Position numbers and translations under genes: made by a program. The notes beneath the pieces are model-generated. The model did no database searches, was not told where the DNA came from, and saw nothing but the letters and a program-made list of their open reading frames with translations. A stretch of 64,000 bases of DNA from Actinomadura sp. NBRC 104425 (GTDB taxonomy: Bacteria; Actinomycetota; Actinomycetes; Streptosporangiales; Streptosporangiaceae). Below are positions 52,931 through 61,733 of the stretch, piece after piece; positions within the stretch are counted from its first letter, which is position 1, and each line of letters begins with the position of its first letter. The DNA is taken from positions 1 through 64,000 of the forward strand of contig NZ_BSTN01000002.1 of NCBI RefSeq assembly GCF_030269545.1, in the 5' to 3' direction.

Positions 52931-53131
52931 ATGGCGTGGAGCTGGCGGCTGGAGAAGGCCGACGGCCAGGAGGTGGGCCGCTCGGAGGAGACGTTCACCA
53001 CGCAGGCGGACGCGGAGACGTGGCTGGGGGAGACCTGGCGCGGCCTGCGCGAGGAGGGCGTCGACCAGGTCACGCTCCTGGAGGGCGAGTCGGTCGTCTA
53101 CGGCCCGATGAGCCTGCACGACCCCGACTGA
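52931..53131 (+). CDS. Small conserved-looking hypothetical protein
   Basis: A 66-residue acidic protein, MAWSWRLEKADGQEVG to the end MSLHDPD, with SEETFTTQADAETWLGETWR in between. The composition and conserved-looking Trp residues suggest a small beta/alpha domain. GGAGG lies before ATG 52931. It starts 41 bases after the DsbA-like gene. Function is not recognised. Confidence 0.7.
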   Translation: MAWSWRLEKADGQEVGRSEETFTTQADAETWLGETWRGLREEGVDQVTLLEGESVVYGPMSLHDPD

Positions 53132-53140
53132 CGGCACCGG

Positions 53141-53178
53141 CGCCGTGGCGCCGCCCCCGCGGGGGCGGCGCCACGGCG
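53141..53178. terminator. 18-base-pair hairpin between convergent genes
   Basis: 53141-53158 pairs perfectly with 53161-53178 over a 2-base loop; both sides end genes (the 66-residue protein and the aldo/keto reductase). It has no U-tract. Confidence 0.75.
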
Positions 53179-53185
53179 CGCGGGC

Positions 53186-54187
53186 TCAGGGACGGGTCTT
53201 CGGGCTGACCGTCTTGGCCGGGTCGCGCTCGACCACCGGGCCGAGCACGTCGTCGATGCGCTTGAGCACGTCGGCGTCCAGCTTCACCCCGGCGGCCTTG
53301 GCGTTGTCGCGGACCTGCTCGGGGCGCGACGCGCCCACGATCGCCGACGACACGTTCGGGTTCTGCAGCACCCAGGCCACCGCCAGCTGGGCCATGGTCA
53401 GGCCGAGGTCGGCGGCGATCGGCTTGAGCTGCTGCACGCGGGTCAGCACGTCGTCGTTCAAAAACCGCTTGACGAAGTCCGCCCCGCCCTTGTCGTCGGT
53501 GGCGCGCGACCCCTGCGGCGGCGGCTGCCCCGGCAGGTACTTGCCGGTCAGCACGCCCTGCGCGATCGGCGACCAGACGATCTGCCCGATGCCCTCCTTC
53601 TCGCACAGCGGGACGACCTCGCCCTCGATCACCCGCCACAGCATCGAGTACTGCGGCTGGTTGGACACGATGCGGTCGAACCCCATCTCGTCGGCGATCT
53701 TCAACGCGCGGGCGATCTCGTTGGCCCGCCACTCCGAGACGCCGACGTACAGCACCTTGCCCTGCCGCACCAGGTCGTCGAACGCGCGCAGGGTCTCCTC
53801 CAGCGGCGTGGAGTAGTCGAACCGGTGCGCCTGGTACAGGTCCACGTAGTCGGTCTGCAGGCGGCGCAGCGACCCGTGGATCGACTCGAAGATGTGCTTG
53901 CGCGACAGCCCGCGGTCGTTCTGCCCGGGGCCGGTCGGCCAGTAGACCTTGGTGAAGATCTCCAGACCCTCGCGCCGCTGCCCCTTCAGCGCCCGGCCGA
54001 GGACCTCCTCGGCGCGGGTGCCCGCGTACACGTCCGCGGTGTCGAAAGTGGTGATCCCCTCGTCGAGGGCGGCGTGCACGCACGCGCGCGCCGCGTCCTC
54101 CTCGACCTGGGAGCCGTGGGTGAGCCAGTTGCCGTAGCTGATCTCGCTGATCTTCAGACCGCTGCGGCCCAGGTGTCGGAACTCCAT
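53186..54187 (-). CDS. Aldo/keto reductase (KCNAB/AKR6-like)
   Basis: A 333-residue NADPH-dependent oxidoreductase. MEFRHLGRSGLKISEISYG is the usual family start, with the tetrad Asp in TTFDTADVYAG, Lys in EIFTKVYWP and His in LYQAHRFDY, then NQPQYSMLWR and the cofactor-binding SSAIVGASRPEQ. Closest in style to potassium-channel beta-subunit-like reductases. ATG 54187 is 7 bases from TAGGGT. No substrate is indicated. Confidence 0.92.
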   Translation of the reverse strand: MEFRHLGRSGLKISEISYGNWLTHGSQVEEDAARACVHAALDEGITTFDTADVYAGTRAEEVLGRALKGQRREGLEIFTKVYWPTGPGQNDRGLSRKHIFESIHGSLRRLQTDYVDLYQAHRFDYSTPLEETLRAFDDLVRQGKVLYVGVSEWRANEIARALKIADEMGFDRIVSNQPQYSMLWRVIEGEVVPLCEKEGIGQIVWSPIAQGVLTGKYLPGQPPPQGSRATDDKGGADFVKRFLNDDVLTRVQQLKPIAADLGLTMAQLAVAWVLQNPNVSSAIVGASRPEQVRDNAKAAGVKLDADVLKRIDDVLGPVVERDPAKTVSPKTRP

Positions 54188-54194
54188 GGCTCCG

Positions 54195-54200
54195 ACCCTA
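54195..54200 (-). promoter_or_regulatory. -10 box for leaderless aldo/keto reductase
   Basis: TAGGGT on the minus strand, 7 bases before ATG 54187. Confidence 0.5.
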
Positions 54201-54282
54201 ACCCCGCGAACCCCGCGGAGATCACGTCCGGTGCCGGGTGGACGCCGCGGCCCTCCCGGGGACGTCGCCGCGGCGCCCCCGG

Positions 54283-54855
54283 TCAGATCTTGTCGCCGAT
54301 CTCGACCTGGGGGGCGGGGATGCGCAGCCGGCGGAACTGCATGGCGCGCATCGCCGCGTACAGCCCCACGCCCCGGCGGTCCTCGTCGGGGAACCGCTCG
54401 GCGGCCAGCTTCTTGATCCTCACGCTCAGCCAGATCCCCTCGATGAACACCAGTGCCAGCAGCAGCGGAGGCGCGAACAGCACGATCAGCCTGGCCCACA
54501 CCGTCGGCACCAGACTGAGCAGGATCACGGCGAGCATGCCGTACATCAGATACGAGCCGACGGTGCGCCGCGAGTCGACGAAGTCGCGCGCGAGCCGCCG
54601 CACCGGCCCCTTGTCCCGCTTGAGGAGGTAGCGCTCGTCGCCCCGGGCCATGCCCTCGCGCACCTTGGCGCGCTCGGCGGCCTGCCTCTCGCGCATCCGC
54701 CGGTAGGCCTCCCGGCGGTTGGCGGGGGCCGTGAGCGGCTGGCGGCGCCGCTTCTCGGCGTCGCGGCGCTTGGGGGTGGGACGCCCCTTGCCGCCGGGCT
54801 TGACTACTACCTGCGGAGGATCCTCGGGGGCTTCCTGGGTACGACGTCGGAACAC
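54283..54855 (-). CDS. DUF3043 membrane protein
   Basis: A 190-residue protein: MFRRRTQEAPEDPP, the basic GKGRPTPKRRDAEKRRRQPL that marks the family, DKGPVRRLARDFVDSRR, then two helices (LMYGMLAVILLSLVPTVW, LIVLFAPPLLLALVFIEGIW). DUF3043 function is unknown. GTG 54855 is chosen since TAGGCT lies 7 bases before it and the family begins MFRRR; ATG 54882 is the longer alternative. Confidence 0.85.
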   Translation of the reverse strand: MFRRRTQEAPEDPPQVVVKPGGKGRPTPKRRDAEKRRRQPLTAPANRREAYRRMRERQAAERAKVREGMARGDERYLLKRDKGPVRRLARDFVDSRRTVGSYLMYGMLAVILLSLVPTVWARLIVLFAPPLLLALVFIEGIWLSVRIKKLAAERFPDEDRRGVGLYAAMRAMQFRRLRIPAPQVEIGDKI

Positions 54856-54862
54856 GGGGATC

Positions 54863-54868
54863 AGCCTA
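54863..54868 (-). promoter_or_regulatory. -10 box for leaderless DUF3043 gene
   Basis: TAGGCT on the minus strand, 7 bases before GTG 54855. Confidence 0.45.
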
Positions 54869-54883
54869 CCGGCTGCGAACATC

Positions 54884-54913
54884 GTGACTGCCTCGCGCGT
54901 TAACGCGTAGGGT
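54884..54913 (+). promoter_or_regulatory. pspA promoter with internal palindrome
   Basis: GTGACT (54884-54889) and TAGGGT (54908-54913) are spaced 18 bases. Between them CGCGTTAACGCG (54896-54907) is a perfect 12-base palindrome, well placed for a repressor or activator. The leader to ATG 54990 is then about 70 bases. Confidence 0.5.
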
Positions 54914-54989
54914 GATAAGAACCCCAGCAGTGGTCATTGAGCCCAGTTTGTGACTGAGCTACAGCACACGAAGGGACCGGCGCCGCGCG

Positions 54990-55826
54990 ATGAGCGTGAT
55001 GAAGCGAATGTCGATGATCTTCAGGTCCAAGGCGAACAAGGCTTTGGACCGCATGGAGGATCCTCGCGAGACCCTGGACTATTCCTACCAGCGCCAGCTG
55101 GAAATGCTGCAGAAGGTCCGTCGGGGTGTTGCCGACGTCGCGACCTCGCGCAAGCGGCTGGAACTGCAGATCAACCAGCTGGAGCAGCAGCACAACAAGC
55201 TCACCGAGCAGGGCCGCAAGGCGCTGCAGGTGGGCCGGGAGGACCTGGCCAGGGCCGCGCTGGAGCGGCGGGCCGGTCTCGACTCGCAGCTCAACGACCT
55301 GCGCACGCAGTACGAGCAGCTGCAGAGCGAGGAGGAGAAGCTCACCCTCGCCTCGCAGCGGCTGCAGGCCAAGGTGGACGCCTTCCGCACCCGCAAGGAG
55401 ACGATCAAGGCGACCTACACCGCGGCCGAGGCGCAGACCAAGATCAACGAGGCGTTCTCCGGCATCTCCGAGGAGATGGGCGACGTCGGCCTGGCCATCC
55501 AGCGCGCCGAGGAGAAGACCGAGACCATGAAGGCCCGCGCCGGGGCGATCGACGAGCTGCTGGCCTCCGGTGCGCTGGAGGACTTCACCGGTCCCAAGGA
55601 CGACATCCAGGCCGAGCTCGACCGCATGGGCGCCACCACCGGCGTGGAGCTGGAGCTGGAGCGGATGAAGGCCGAGCTGGGGCAGGGGGTGGCGCCCAAG
55701 CAGCTCGGCCAGGGCAGCACGCCCGACGCGCAGCAGCAGGACGCCCCCCAGCAGGCCCAGCAGCAGTCTCCCCAGCAGTCCCCCCAGCAGGCGCAGTACC
55801 CGCAGCAGCCCGGGGGTGGCCAGTGA
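54990..55826 (+). CDS. pspA: PspA/IM30 membrane-stress protein
   Basis: A 278-residue ESCRT-III-like coiled-coil protein that coats and protects damaged membranes. MSVMKRMSMIFRSKANKALD is the amphipathic N-terminus. Long helices follow (DYSYQRQLEMLQKVRRGVAD and ASQRLQAKVDAFRTRKETIK), then an unusual Gln/Pro-rich tail of about 35 residues (DAQQQDAPQQAQQQSPQQ). It is first in pspA-pspAA-htpX-pspAB. The pspAA start overlaps its stop. Confidence 0.93.
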   Translation: MSVMKRMSMIFRSKANKALDRMEDPRETLDYSYQRQLEMLQKVRRGVADVATSRKRLELQINQLEQQHNKLTEQGRKALQVGREDLARAALERRAGLDSQLNDLRTQYEQLQSEEEKLTLASQRLQAKVDAFRTRKETIKATYTAAEAQTKINEAFSGISEEMGDVGLAIQRAEEKTETMKARAGAIDELLASGALEDFTGPKDDIQAELDRMGATTGVELELERMKAELGQGVAPKQLGQGSTPDAQQQDAPQQAQQQSPQQSPQQAQYPQQPGGGQ

Positions 55827-56101
55827 TCGTCCGCATCATGGGCGAGGGGCAGCTCGACGTCGCCGACGACGACCTGCCCGCGCTCAACGACCTCGACAGC
55901 CGGCTGGAGTCGGCCATCGACTCGGGCGACGAGCAGGCCTTCCGCGCCGCCCTGCACGCGCTGCTGGACAACGTCCGCAAGGTCGGCACGGCGCTGCCCG
56001 CCGACAGCCTGGAGCCGTCGGAGCTGGTGCTGCCCCCGGTCGACGCCACCATCGACGAGGTGCGCGCCATGCTCGGCGACGAGGGCCTCATCCCCGGCTG
56101 A
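55823..56101 (+). CDS. pspAA: PspA-associated protein PspAA
   Basis: A 92-residue acidic protein, MIVRIMGEGQLDVADDDLPA, with LDSRLESAIDSGDEQAFRAA and the end VRAMLGDEGLIPG, matching the PspAA family found beside pspA. GTG 55823 overlaps the pspA stop (GTGA), so the two are co-translated. It is thought to be part of the PspA membrane-stress complex; biochemical function is not known. Confidence 0.88.
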   Translation: MIVRIMGEGQLDVADDDLPALNDLDSRLESAIDSGDEQAFRAALHALLDNVRKVGTALPADSLEPSELVLPPVDATIDEVRAMLGDEGLIPG

Positions 56102-56299
56102 GAATCCGGCCGAAATCTCCGGCCGAGTCGTGCCGGGGCCGCCCCTCCCACGGCCCGCCGCGGGCCGCCGCCCCGGGGAGGTACGGGCATCGGCCCTGCT
56201 CAGGGCACCAACGCGCCGCGTCGAACGTTCCCACAATGGGGTTTCGGACGAGCCCGGAACACCCGTGACGACGGGAGCCGACGACGGGAGGGGGCCCGT

Positions 56300-57217
56300 A
56301 TGGCGCGCACCCGCTACGCGTCCGACCGGGGGCTGACGTCACGCATGGTCGTGACGATGTTCCTGCTCGGCCTGGTGTACGTCGCCTTCGTGGCGGCGTT
56401 CTTCGCGATCGCGCCCAGCTGGGGACTGGTCGCGCTGGCCATCGCGGTCGCGTTCCTGCTGGCCCAGTACTTCTTCTCCGACCGGCTGACGATGTTCGCC
56501 ATGCACGGCCGGGTGGTCTCCGAACGGGAGGCACCGGAGCTGCACGGCGTCGTCGACCGGATCTGCGCCATGTCCGACGCGCCCAAGCCGCGCGTCGCCG
56601 TCGCCGACACCGACGTGCCGAACGCCTTCGCCACCGGCCGCAACCAGAAGAAGGCCGTGGTGTGCGTGACCACCGGCCTGCTGCGCCGCCTGGACCCCGT
56701 GGAGCTGGAGGGGGTGCTGGCGCACGAGATGTCGCACGTCGCGCACAAGGACGTGGCGGTCATGACCATCGCCTCGTTCCTGGGCGTGTGCGCCGGGCTG
56801 ATCACCCGCCTCGGACTGGAGTGGGGGCTGTGGGGCGGGTTCGGCCGCCGCGACGGCGACCAGAACACCGGCCTGGTGCTGCTGGCGGTGGTGCTGGTCA
56901 GCGCCGTGGCGTACGCGATCAGCTTCCTGCTCACCCGGGCGCTGTCGCGGTACCGGGAGCTGTCGGCCGACCGGGCGGCGTCGCTGCTGACCGGCCGCCC
57001 GTCCGCGCTGGCCAGCGCGCTGACCAAGGTGTCGGGCGAAATGGCCCGCATCCCCGGTCGCGACCTGCGGGCGGCCGAGCCGTTCAACGCGTTCTTCTTC
57101 GCCCCCGCGTTCGCCAAGGGGTTCAGCGTCTCCGCGCTGTTCGCCACGCACCCGCCGCTGCAGCGGCGGCTGGCCCAGCTGCAGCGGATCTCCGACCAGC
57201 TCGGCAGGGGAGTGTGA
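56300..57217 (+). CDS. htpX: Membrane zinc metalloprotease HtpX
   Basis: A 305-residue M48 protease with an N-terminal hairpin of two helices, the zinc motif LAHEMSHVAH near residue 142, and the third ligand Glu in YRELSADRAAS. It degrades damaged membrane proteins and belongs to the Psp stress group here. GGAGGG lies 6 bases before ATG 56300. A 198-base gap after pspAA could hold its own promoter, although none is clear. pspAB starts 3 bases after its stop. Confidence 0.93.
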   Translation: MARTRYASDRGLTSRMVVTMFLLGLVYVAFVAAFFAIAPSWGLVALAIAVAFLLAQYFFSDRLTMFAMHGRVVSEREAPELHGVVDRICAMSDAPKPRVAVADTDVPNAFATGRNQKKAVVCVTTGLLRRLDPVELEGVLAHEMSHVAHKDVAVMTIASFLGVCAGLITRLGLEWGLWGGFGRRDGDQNTGLVLLAVVLVSAVAYAISFLLTRALSRYRELSADRAASLLTGRPSALASALTKVSGEMARIPGRDLRAAEPFNAFFFAPAFAKGFSVSALFATHPPLQRRLAQLQRISDQLGRGV

Positions 57218-57219
57218 CG

Positions 57220-57789
57220 ATGGGGTTCCTGGACGCCCTGCTCGGCCGGTCCAAGCCGGCCAGGCCCGACCTGGAGCGGCTGTTCGCGCTGCCGAACGCC
57301 GCGGTCACGCTGGAGGCGGCGGCCGGGTTCACCCCCACCGGCCTGGGCTCGGTGTGCTTCCGCGCCGCCGAGGGCGGGGCGTTCGCGCGGCTGCAGAGCG
57401 ACCTGCGGGAGCTGCTCGACACCGGCGACGGCCCCCGGGTGGAGGTGAGCACCGACGGCTACGGCTACACCTGGATGCTGTCCCGGCACGCCCCCGACGA
57501 GCTGCCCGCGCTCGTCACCGACCTGCACGCGGTCAACTCCACCCTGGAGGCCAACGGCTTCGGGCCGCACCTGCTGTGCTCCCTGGCCGGGTTCCGCGAC
57601 CCCGACGGGCGGCGCCTGGCGTTGATCTACCTCTACAAGCGCGGCACGTTCTACCCGTTCGCCCCGCTGCCCGGCGACAAGCGCGACAACGCCCTGGAAC
57701 TGCAGGTCCGCGGGGCCGTCGCCGCCGACCTGCCCGTCGAGCAGGACCTGGGCCGCTGGTTCGCGGTCTGGGGCGCCCCCGGGCTGTGA
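57220..57789 (+). CDS. pspAB: PspA-associated protein PspAB
   Basis: A 189-residue soluble protein, MGFLDALLGRSKPARPDLER, with GFTPTGLGSVCFRAAEGGAF, DGYGYTWMLSRHAPDELPAL and the end LGRWFAVWGAPGL. It matches the PspAB family found with HtpX and PspA. Role unknown, inferred to be in the membrane-stress module. It follows htpX directly. Confidence 0.88.
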   Translation: MGFLDALLGRSKPARPDLERLFALPNAAVTLEAAAGFTPTGLGSVCFRAAEGGAFARLQSDLRELLDTGDGPRVEVSTDGYGYTWMLSRHAPDELPALVTDLHAVNSTLEANGFGPHLLCSLAGFRDPDGRRLALIYLYKRGTFYPFAPLPGDKRDNALELQVRGAVAADLPVEQDLGRWFAVWGAPGL

Positions 57790-57860
57790 CCCGCCCGGCT
57801 TAGGATCAAGACGCCTCCGGCTCATGACCGCGACCCCCGGGGGCGTAAGGGGGCCACACC

Positions 57861-58631
57861 GTGCACTGGGACCACGAACGCTACTGCGACGCCGCACAGC
57901 AGGAGACCGAGTCCTTCGCCGACCGCGTGCGGGACGCCGACCTCGACACTCCGGTGCCGACCTGTCCGGGCTGGACGCTGGCCAAGCTGATCCGCCATCT
58001 GGGGCGCACGCACCGCTGGGCGGGCGGCCTGGTCGAACGCCGGGCGCGGCAGCAGGCGAGCGCCCGCGAGCTCGGCATCGTGGCCCCCGACGACCCCGCC
58101 GAGCTGCGGCCCTGGTTCGAGGAGGGCGCCGCCGCGCTGCTGCGCACGCTGCGCGCCGCCGACCCGGACGAGGCGGTGTGGACGTGGGGCCCCGACCAGC
58201 ACGTGCGGTTCTGGAGCAGGCGGATGCTGCACGAGACCGCCGTGCACCGCTACGACGCCGACAACGCCCTCGGCGCCGAGACGGGCTTTTCGGCCGGCGT
58301 CGCCGACGACGGCATCGCCGAGTTCGCCGCGAACCTGGAGAGCGTCGCCGCGTTCTCCCCGAAGGTCGGCAGACTGCGCGGCGACGGCACGGTCCTCGCC
58401 TTCACCGCGTCCGACACCGGCACCCGCATGCTGCTGCGCCTGCTGCCCGACCGGTTCGACTGGACCCGCGCGGACGGCGCCGGCGACGCCCGGGCCGACG
58501 CGGAGGTCACCGCCGCCGCCGGCGACCTGTACCTGTTCCTGTGGGGACGGCGCCGCATCGGCGACCCGGGCATCCGGGCGCGCGGCGACGAGGCCGTGCT
58601 GACCCTCTGGACGGAGAACGCGGCGATCTGA
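57861..58631 (+). CDS. Maleylpyruvate-isomerase-family mycothiol-dependent enzyme (TIGR03083 type)
   Basis: A 256-residue DinB/MDMPI-fold protein. The metal-binding histidines appear in IRHLGRTHRWAGG and HETAVHRYDADNA, and a C-terminal MDMPI_C-like domain follows (about 160-255). Family members use mycothiol for isomerisation or conjugation, but most are uncharacterised. GTG 57861 is preceded by AAGGGGG. It sits alone between pspAB and the convergent nadA. Confidence 0.85.
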   Translation: MHWDHERYCDAAQQETESFADRVRDADLDTPVPTCPGWTLAKLIRHLGRTHRWAGGLVERRARQQASARELGIVAPDDPAELRPWFEEGAAALLRTLRAADPDEAVWTWGPDQHVRFWSRRMLHETAVHRYDADNALGAETGFSAGVADDGIAEFAANLESVAAFSPKVGRLRGDGTVLAFTASDTGTRMLLRLLPDRFDWTRADGAGDARADAEVTAAAGDLYLFLWGRRRIGDPGIRARGDEAVLTLWTENAAI

Positions 58632-58632
58632 C

Positions 58633-58672
58633 GGGGGCGGGCCGGGCCGCTGCGGCCGCCCGGCCCGCCCCC
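58633..58672. terminator. 15-base-pair hairpin between the mycothiol-type gene and nadA
   Basis: 58633-58647 pairs perfectly with 58658-58672 over a 10-base loop between convergent genes. Confidence 0.75.
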
Positions 58673-58682
58673 GCCGGCGGCG

Positions 58683-59837
58683 TTACGGCAGCGCCAGCAT
58701 CTGGTCGAGGGCGACGCGGGCGTAGTGCGCGGTCTCGGGATCGACCTCGATGGGGTTGACGACCTCGTCCCGCGCCAGCGACTCCAGCGCCCACACCAGG
58801 TGCGGCAGGTCGATGCGGTTCATCGTCGAGCAGAAGCACACCGTGCGGTCCAGGAACATCACGTTCTTGTCCGGGTGCGCCTGGGCCAGCCGCTTCACCA
58901 GGTTCAGCTCCGTGCCGACCGCCCACGCCGACCCGGACGGGGCCGACTCGATGGTCTTGATGATGAACTCGGTGGACCCGATCAGGTCGGCGCCGAGGAC
59001 CACCTCGTGCCGGCACTCGGGGTGCACGAGCACGTTCACGTCCGGGACCCGGGCCCGCACCTCGTCCACCGACTCCTTGGTGAACCGGCCGTGCACCGAG
59101 CAGTGGCCGCGCCACAGCAGCATCCTGGCGTCGCGCAGCCGCTGCCGGGTCAGCCCCCCGTCCGGGCGGTGCGGGTTGTAGACGACGCAGTCGTCCAGCG
59201 ACATGCCCATCTCCAGGACGGCGGTGTTGCGCCCGAGGTGCTGGTCGGGCAGGAACAGCACCTTCGACCCCTTGGAGAACGCCCACTCCAGGGCGCGCCT
59301 GGCGTTGGAGGAGGTGCAGACCGTGCCCCCGCGGCGGCCCACGAACGCCTTGATGTCGGCGGAGGAGTTCATGTAGGTCACCGGCACGACGTCGTCGGCC
59401 ACGCCGGCGTCCTCCAGCACCTCCCAGCACTCCTCCACCTGGTCGAACGTGGCCATGTCCGCCATCGAGCAGCCCGCCGCCAGGTCCGGCAGCACCACCC
59501 GCTGGTGGTCGGCGGTCAGGATGTCGGCGGACTCGGCCATGAAGTGCACGCCGCAGAACACCACGTACGGCGCCTGCGGCCGGGCCGCCGCCTCGCGGGC
59601 CAGCTTGAACGAGTCGCCGGTGACGTCCGCGAACTGGATCACCTCGTCGCGCTGGTAGTGGTGGCCCAGCACGAACACCCGGTCGCCGAGCGCCGCCTTG
59701 GCGGCACGGGCGCGCTCCACCAGGGCGGGGTCGGAGGCGGGGGGCAGGTCGCCTGGGCAGTCGACGCCGCGCTCGCTGTCCGGGTCCGCGCCCCGGCCCA
59801 GGAGCAGCAGCGGCAGATCACGCACGGGGGTGGTCAC
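58683..59837 (-). CDS. nadA: Quinolinate synthase
   Basis: Condenses iminoaspartate with dihydroxyacetone phosphate, the start of NAD ring formation, using a labile [4Fe-4S] cluster. The 384-residue protein is of the longer, B. subtilis-like class. FVLGHHYQRDEVIQFADVTG and YVVFCGVHFMAESADIL carry the first cluster Cys, VHPECRHEV the second and DRTVCFCSTMNRI the third. GTG 59837 with GGAGGG upstream is chosen over longer frames. nadB and nadC are not in the window. The 296-base gap to erpA holds both promoters and an operator at 59864. Confidence 0.95.
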   Translation of the reverse strand: MTTPVRDLPLLLLGRGADPDSERGVDCPGDLPPASDPALVERARAAKAALGDRVFVLGHHYQRDEVIQFADVTGDSFKLAREAAARPQAPYVVFCGVHFMAESADILTADHQRVVLPDLAAGCSMADMATFDQVEECWEVLEDAGVADDVVPVTYMNSSADIKAFVGRRGGTVCTSSNARRALEWAFSKGSKVLFLPDQHLGRNTAVLEMGMSLDDCVVYNPHRPDGGLTRQRLRDARMLLWRGHCSVHGRFTKESVDEVRARVPDVNVLVHPECRHEVVLGADLIGSTEFIIKTIESAPSGSAWAVGTELNLVKRLAQAHPDKNVMFLDRTVCFCSTMNRIDLPHLVWALESLARDEVVNPIEVDPETAHYARVALDQMLALP

Positions 59838-59863
59838 GACGCTCTCCCTCCTGCGACAACTTA

Positions 59864-59878
59864 TCGTCGCTTTGACGA
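59864..59878 (-). promoter_or_regulatory. Inverted repeat before nadA, candidate NAD-regulon operator
   Basis: TCGTC-GCTTT-GACGA, a perfect 5-base inverted repeat flanked by TTA and CTAA, ending 27 bases before the nadA start. The arms and spacing equal the core of the nadE site at 21888-21906. Confidence 0.55.
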
Positions 59879-60133
59879 CTAATAATCGCACACATTCCGG
59901 GCATCCAAACCGGGCGGGACGGGGTGTGACGCAGACCGCACCCGATCCGCGGGCCGGATCGGGTGTCAGGCGGGCGTCAGGCGGAATGACCACGGAGCGA
60001 GGTACGTTGTCCTAGGAACGTCGAGGCGCGGTGGACCCGAACGCGCCCGACTCGACGACATCCGAGACGAAAGCCGCGGGCGCGGCGCAGACACAAGCCG
60101 CAGGCGCGGCGAGGACACCCGGGAGCCACACAC

Positions 60134-60496
60134 ATGACGGTTTCAGGCGAGACCACGCAGGAGACCACGCAGCAGGGCGTCATCCTGACCGACGCCGCCG
60201 CCGAGAAGGCCAAGAGCCTGCTCGAGCAGGAGGGCCGCGACGACCTGGCGCTGCGTGTCGCCGTGCAGCCGGGGGGCTGCTCGGGCCTGATCTACCAGCT
60301 GTTCTTCGACGAGCGGCAGATGGACGGCGACCTGGTCCAGGACTTCAACGGCCTGGCGGTGCGGGTCGACCGGATGAGCGCCCCGTACCTGGCCGGCGCC
60401 ACCATCGACTTCGTCGACACGATCGAGAAGCAGGGCTTCACGATCGACAACCCGAACGCGTCGGGCTCCTGCGCCTGCGGCGACTCCTTCAACTAG
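60134..60496 (+). CDS. erpA: Iron-sulfur cluster insertion protein, ErpA/HesB type
   Basis: A 120-residue A-type Fe-S carrier. Three conserved cysteines appear in VQPGGCSGLIYQL and the C-terminal SGSCACGDSFN. It delivers [4Fe-4S] clusters, plausibly to NadA and LipA encoded in this window (inference). ATG 60134 is the clear start. It diverges from nadA. Confidence 0.95.
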   Translation: MTVSGETTQETTQQGVILTDAAAEKAKSLLEQEGRDDLALRVAVQPGGCSGLIYQLFFDERQMDGDLVQDFNGLAVRVDRMSAPYLAGATIDFVDTIEKQGFTIDNPNASGSCACGDSFN

Positions 60497-60507
60497 GGGC
60501 CGCCCTC

Positions 60508-60528
60508 CGGCCGCACGAGGTGCGGCCG
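60508..60528 (+). terminator. First hairpin after erpA
   Basis: CGGCCGCAC (60508-60516) pairs with GTGCGGCCG (60520-60528) over 3 bases, 12 bases after the erpA stop. Confidence 0.55.
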
Positions 60529-60546
60529 CGGCTGCGAACGCTCGCC

Positions 60547-60576
60547 AGGGCCCGGACGGCGCGCCGTCCGGGCCCT
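60547..60576 (+). terminator. Second, stronger hairpin after erpA
   Basis: A perfect 14-base stem (60547-60560 with 60563-60576) and a 2-base loop. Two tandem hairpins should isolate adoK from erpA. Confidence 0.65.
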
Positions 60577-60731
60577 CGCGTCTCCGGCCGCGCGGCGTCT
60601 TGCGCCCCGGGGCTGCGGCGCGGGCCGATCTCGTGATGCCATGGGCAGTAGTCTTGACCGTCCCGCGATCCCCCATGGGGTCGACGACAGCCGGACACAC
60701 AGCCGGACGACACCACGAGGAGAGCGACGCC

Positions 60732-61718
60732 GTGCGCATCGCCGTGACAGGCTCCATCGCGACCGACCATCTGATGACCTTCCCCGGGCGGTTCACCGAC
60801 CAGCTGCTACCCGATCAGCTCGATCGGGTGTCGCTGTCGTTCCTGGTGGACGAGCTGGAGATCAGGCGGGGCGGCATCGCCGCCAACATCTGCTTCGGCA
60901 TGGGCAGCCTGGGCCACAGGTCGATCCTGGTGGGCTCGGTCGGTGACGACTTCGCCGACTACCGGTCCTGGCTGGACCGGCACGGCGTGGACACCGCCTC
61001 GGTGCACGTGTCCGAGCTGCACCACACCGCCCGCTTCCTGTGCACCACCGACCAGGACCAGAACCAGATCGCCACCTTCTACGCCGGGGCGATGAGCGAG
61101 GCGCGCTCCATCGAGCTGCAGCCGGTCGCCGACCGGGTGGGCGGGTTGGACCTGGTGGTGATCAGCCCGAACGACCCCGAGGCGATGCTGCGGCACACCG
61201 ACGAGTGCCGCGCCCGCGGCATCCCGTTCGCCGCCGACCCGTCCCAGCAGCTGGCCCGCATGGACGGCGCGGACGTGCGCAGGCTCATCGACGGCGCCGC
61301 CTACCTGTTCAGCAACGAGTACGAGAAGGCCCTGGCCGAGGAGAAGACCGGCTGGTCGGAGCGGGAGTTTCTGGACCGGGTCGGGGTCCGGGTGACCACC
61401 CTCGGCCCCAAGGGCGCGATCATCGACCGCAAGGGCGAGGAGGGCCTGCACGTGCCCGCCGCCCCCGTCGCCAAGGTCGTCGACCCCACCGGAGTGGGCG
61501 ACGCCTTCCGCGCCGGGTTCCTCACGGCCACCGCCTGGGGCCTGCCGCTGGAGCGCGCGGCCCAGGTCGGCAACGTCACCGCCGCCTACGCCCTCGAGGC
61601 CGCCGGCCCGCAGGAGTACTCCCTGTCGACCTCCGCCTTCCTGGAGCGCCTGGCCGGCAGCTACGGGGAGGCCGCCGCCGACGACGTCCGCCCCCACCTG
61701 ACCTGTCCGAACCCGTAA
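60732..61718 (+). CDS. adoK: Adenosine kinase, PfkB family
   Basis: Phosphorylates adenosine to AMP for purine salvage. The 328-residue protein begins MRIAVTGSIATDHLMTFPGR, almost the mycobacterial AdoK start as I remember it, and shares FLCTTDQDQNQIATFYAGAM and FAADPSQQLARM. The PfkB signature with catalytic Asp is DPTGVGDAFRAGFLTA. GTG 60732 has GGAGAG 7 bases before it; a TAGTCT at 60649-60654 may be its -10. A clear hairpin follows the gene. Confidence 0.92.
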   Translation: MRIAVTGSIATDHLMTFPGRFTDQLLPDQLDRVSLSFLVDELEIRRGGIAANICFGMGSLGHRSILVGSVGDDFADYRSWLDRHGVDTASVHVSELHHTARFLCTTDQDQNQIATFYAGAMSEARSIELQPVADRVGGLDLVVISPNDPEAMLRHTDECRARGIPFAADPSQQLARMDGADVRRLIDGAAYLFSNEYEKALAEEKTGWSEREFLDRVGVRVTTLGPKGAIIDRKGEEGLHVPAAPVAKVVDPTGVGDAFRAGFLTATAWGLPLERAAQVGNVTAAYALEAAGPQEYSLSTSAFLERLAGSYGEAAADDVRPHLTCPNP

Positions 61719-61733
61719 GGACGCCGCATCGGT

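Noticed and set aside
60671..60680. CCCCATGGGG palindrome before adoK
   Set aside because: A 10-base palindrome made of G and C runs is expected by chance in such DNA; no second copy or clear promoter relation was found.
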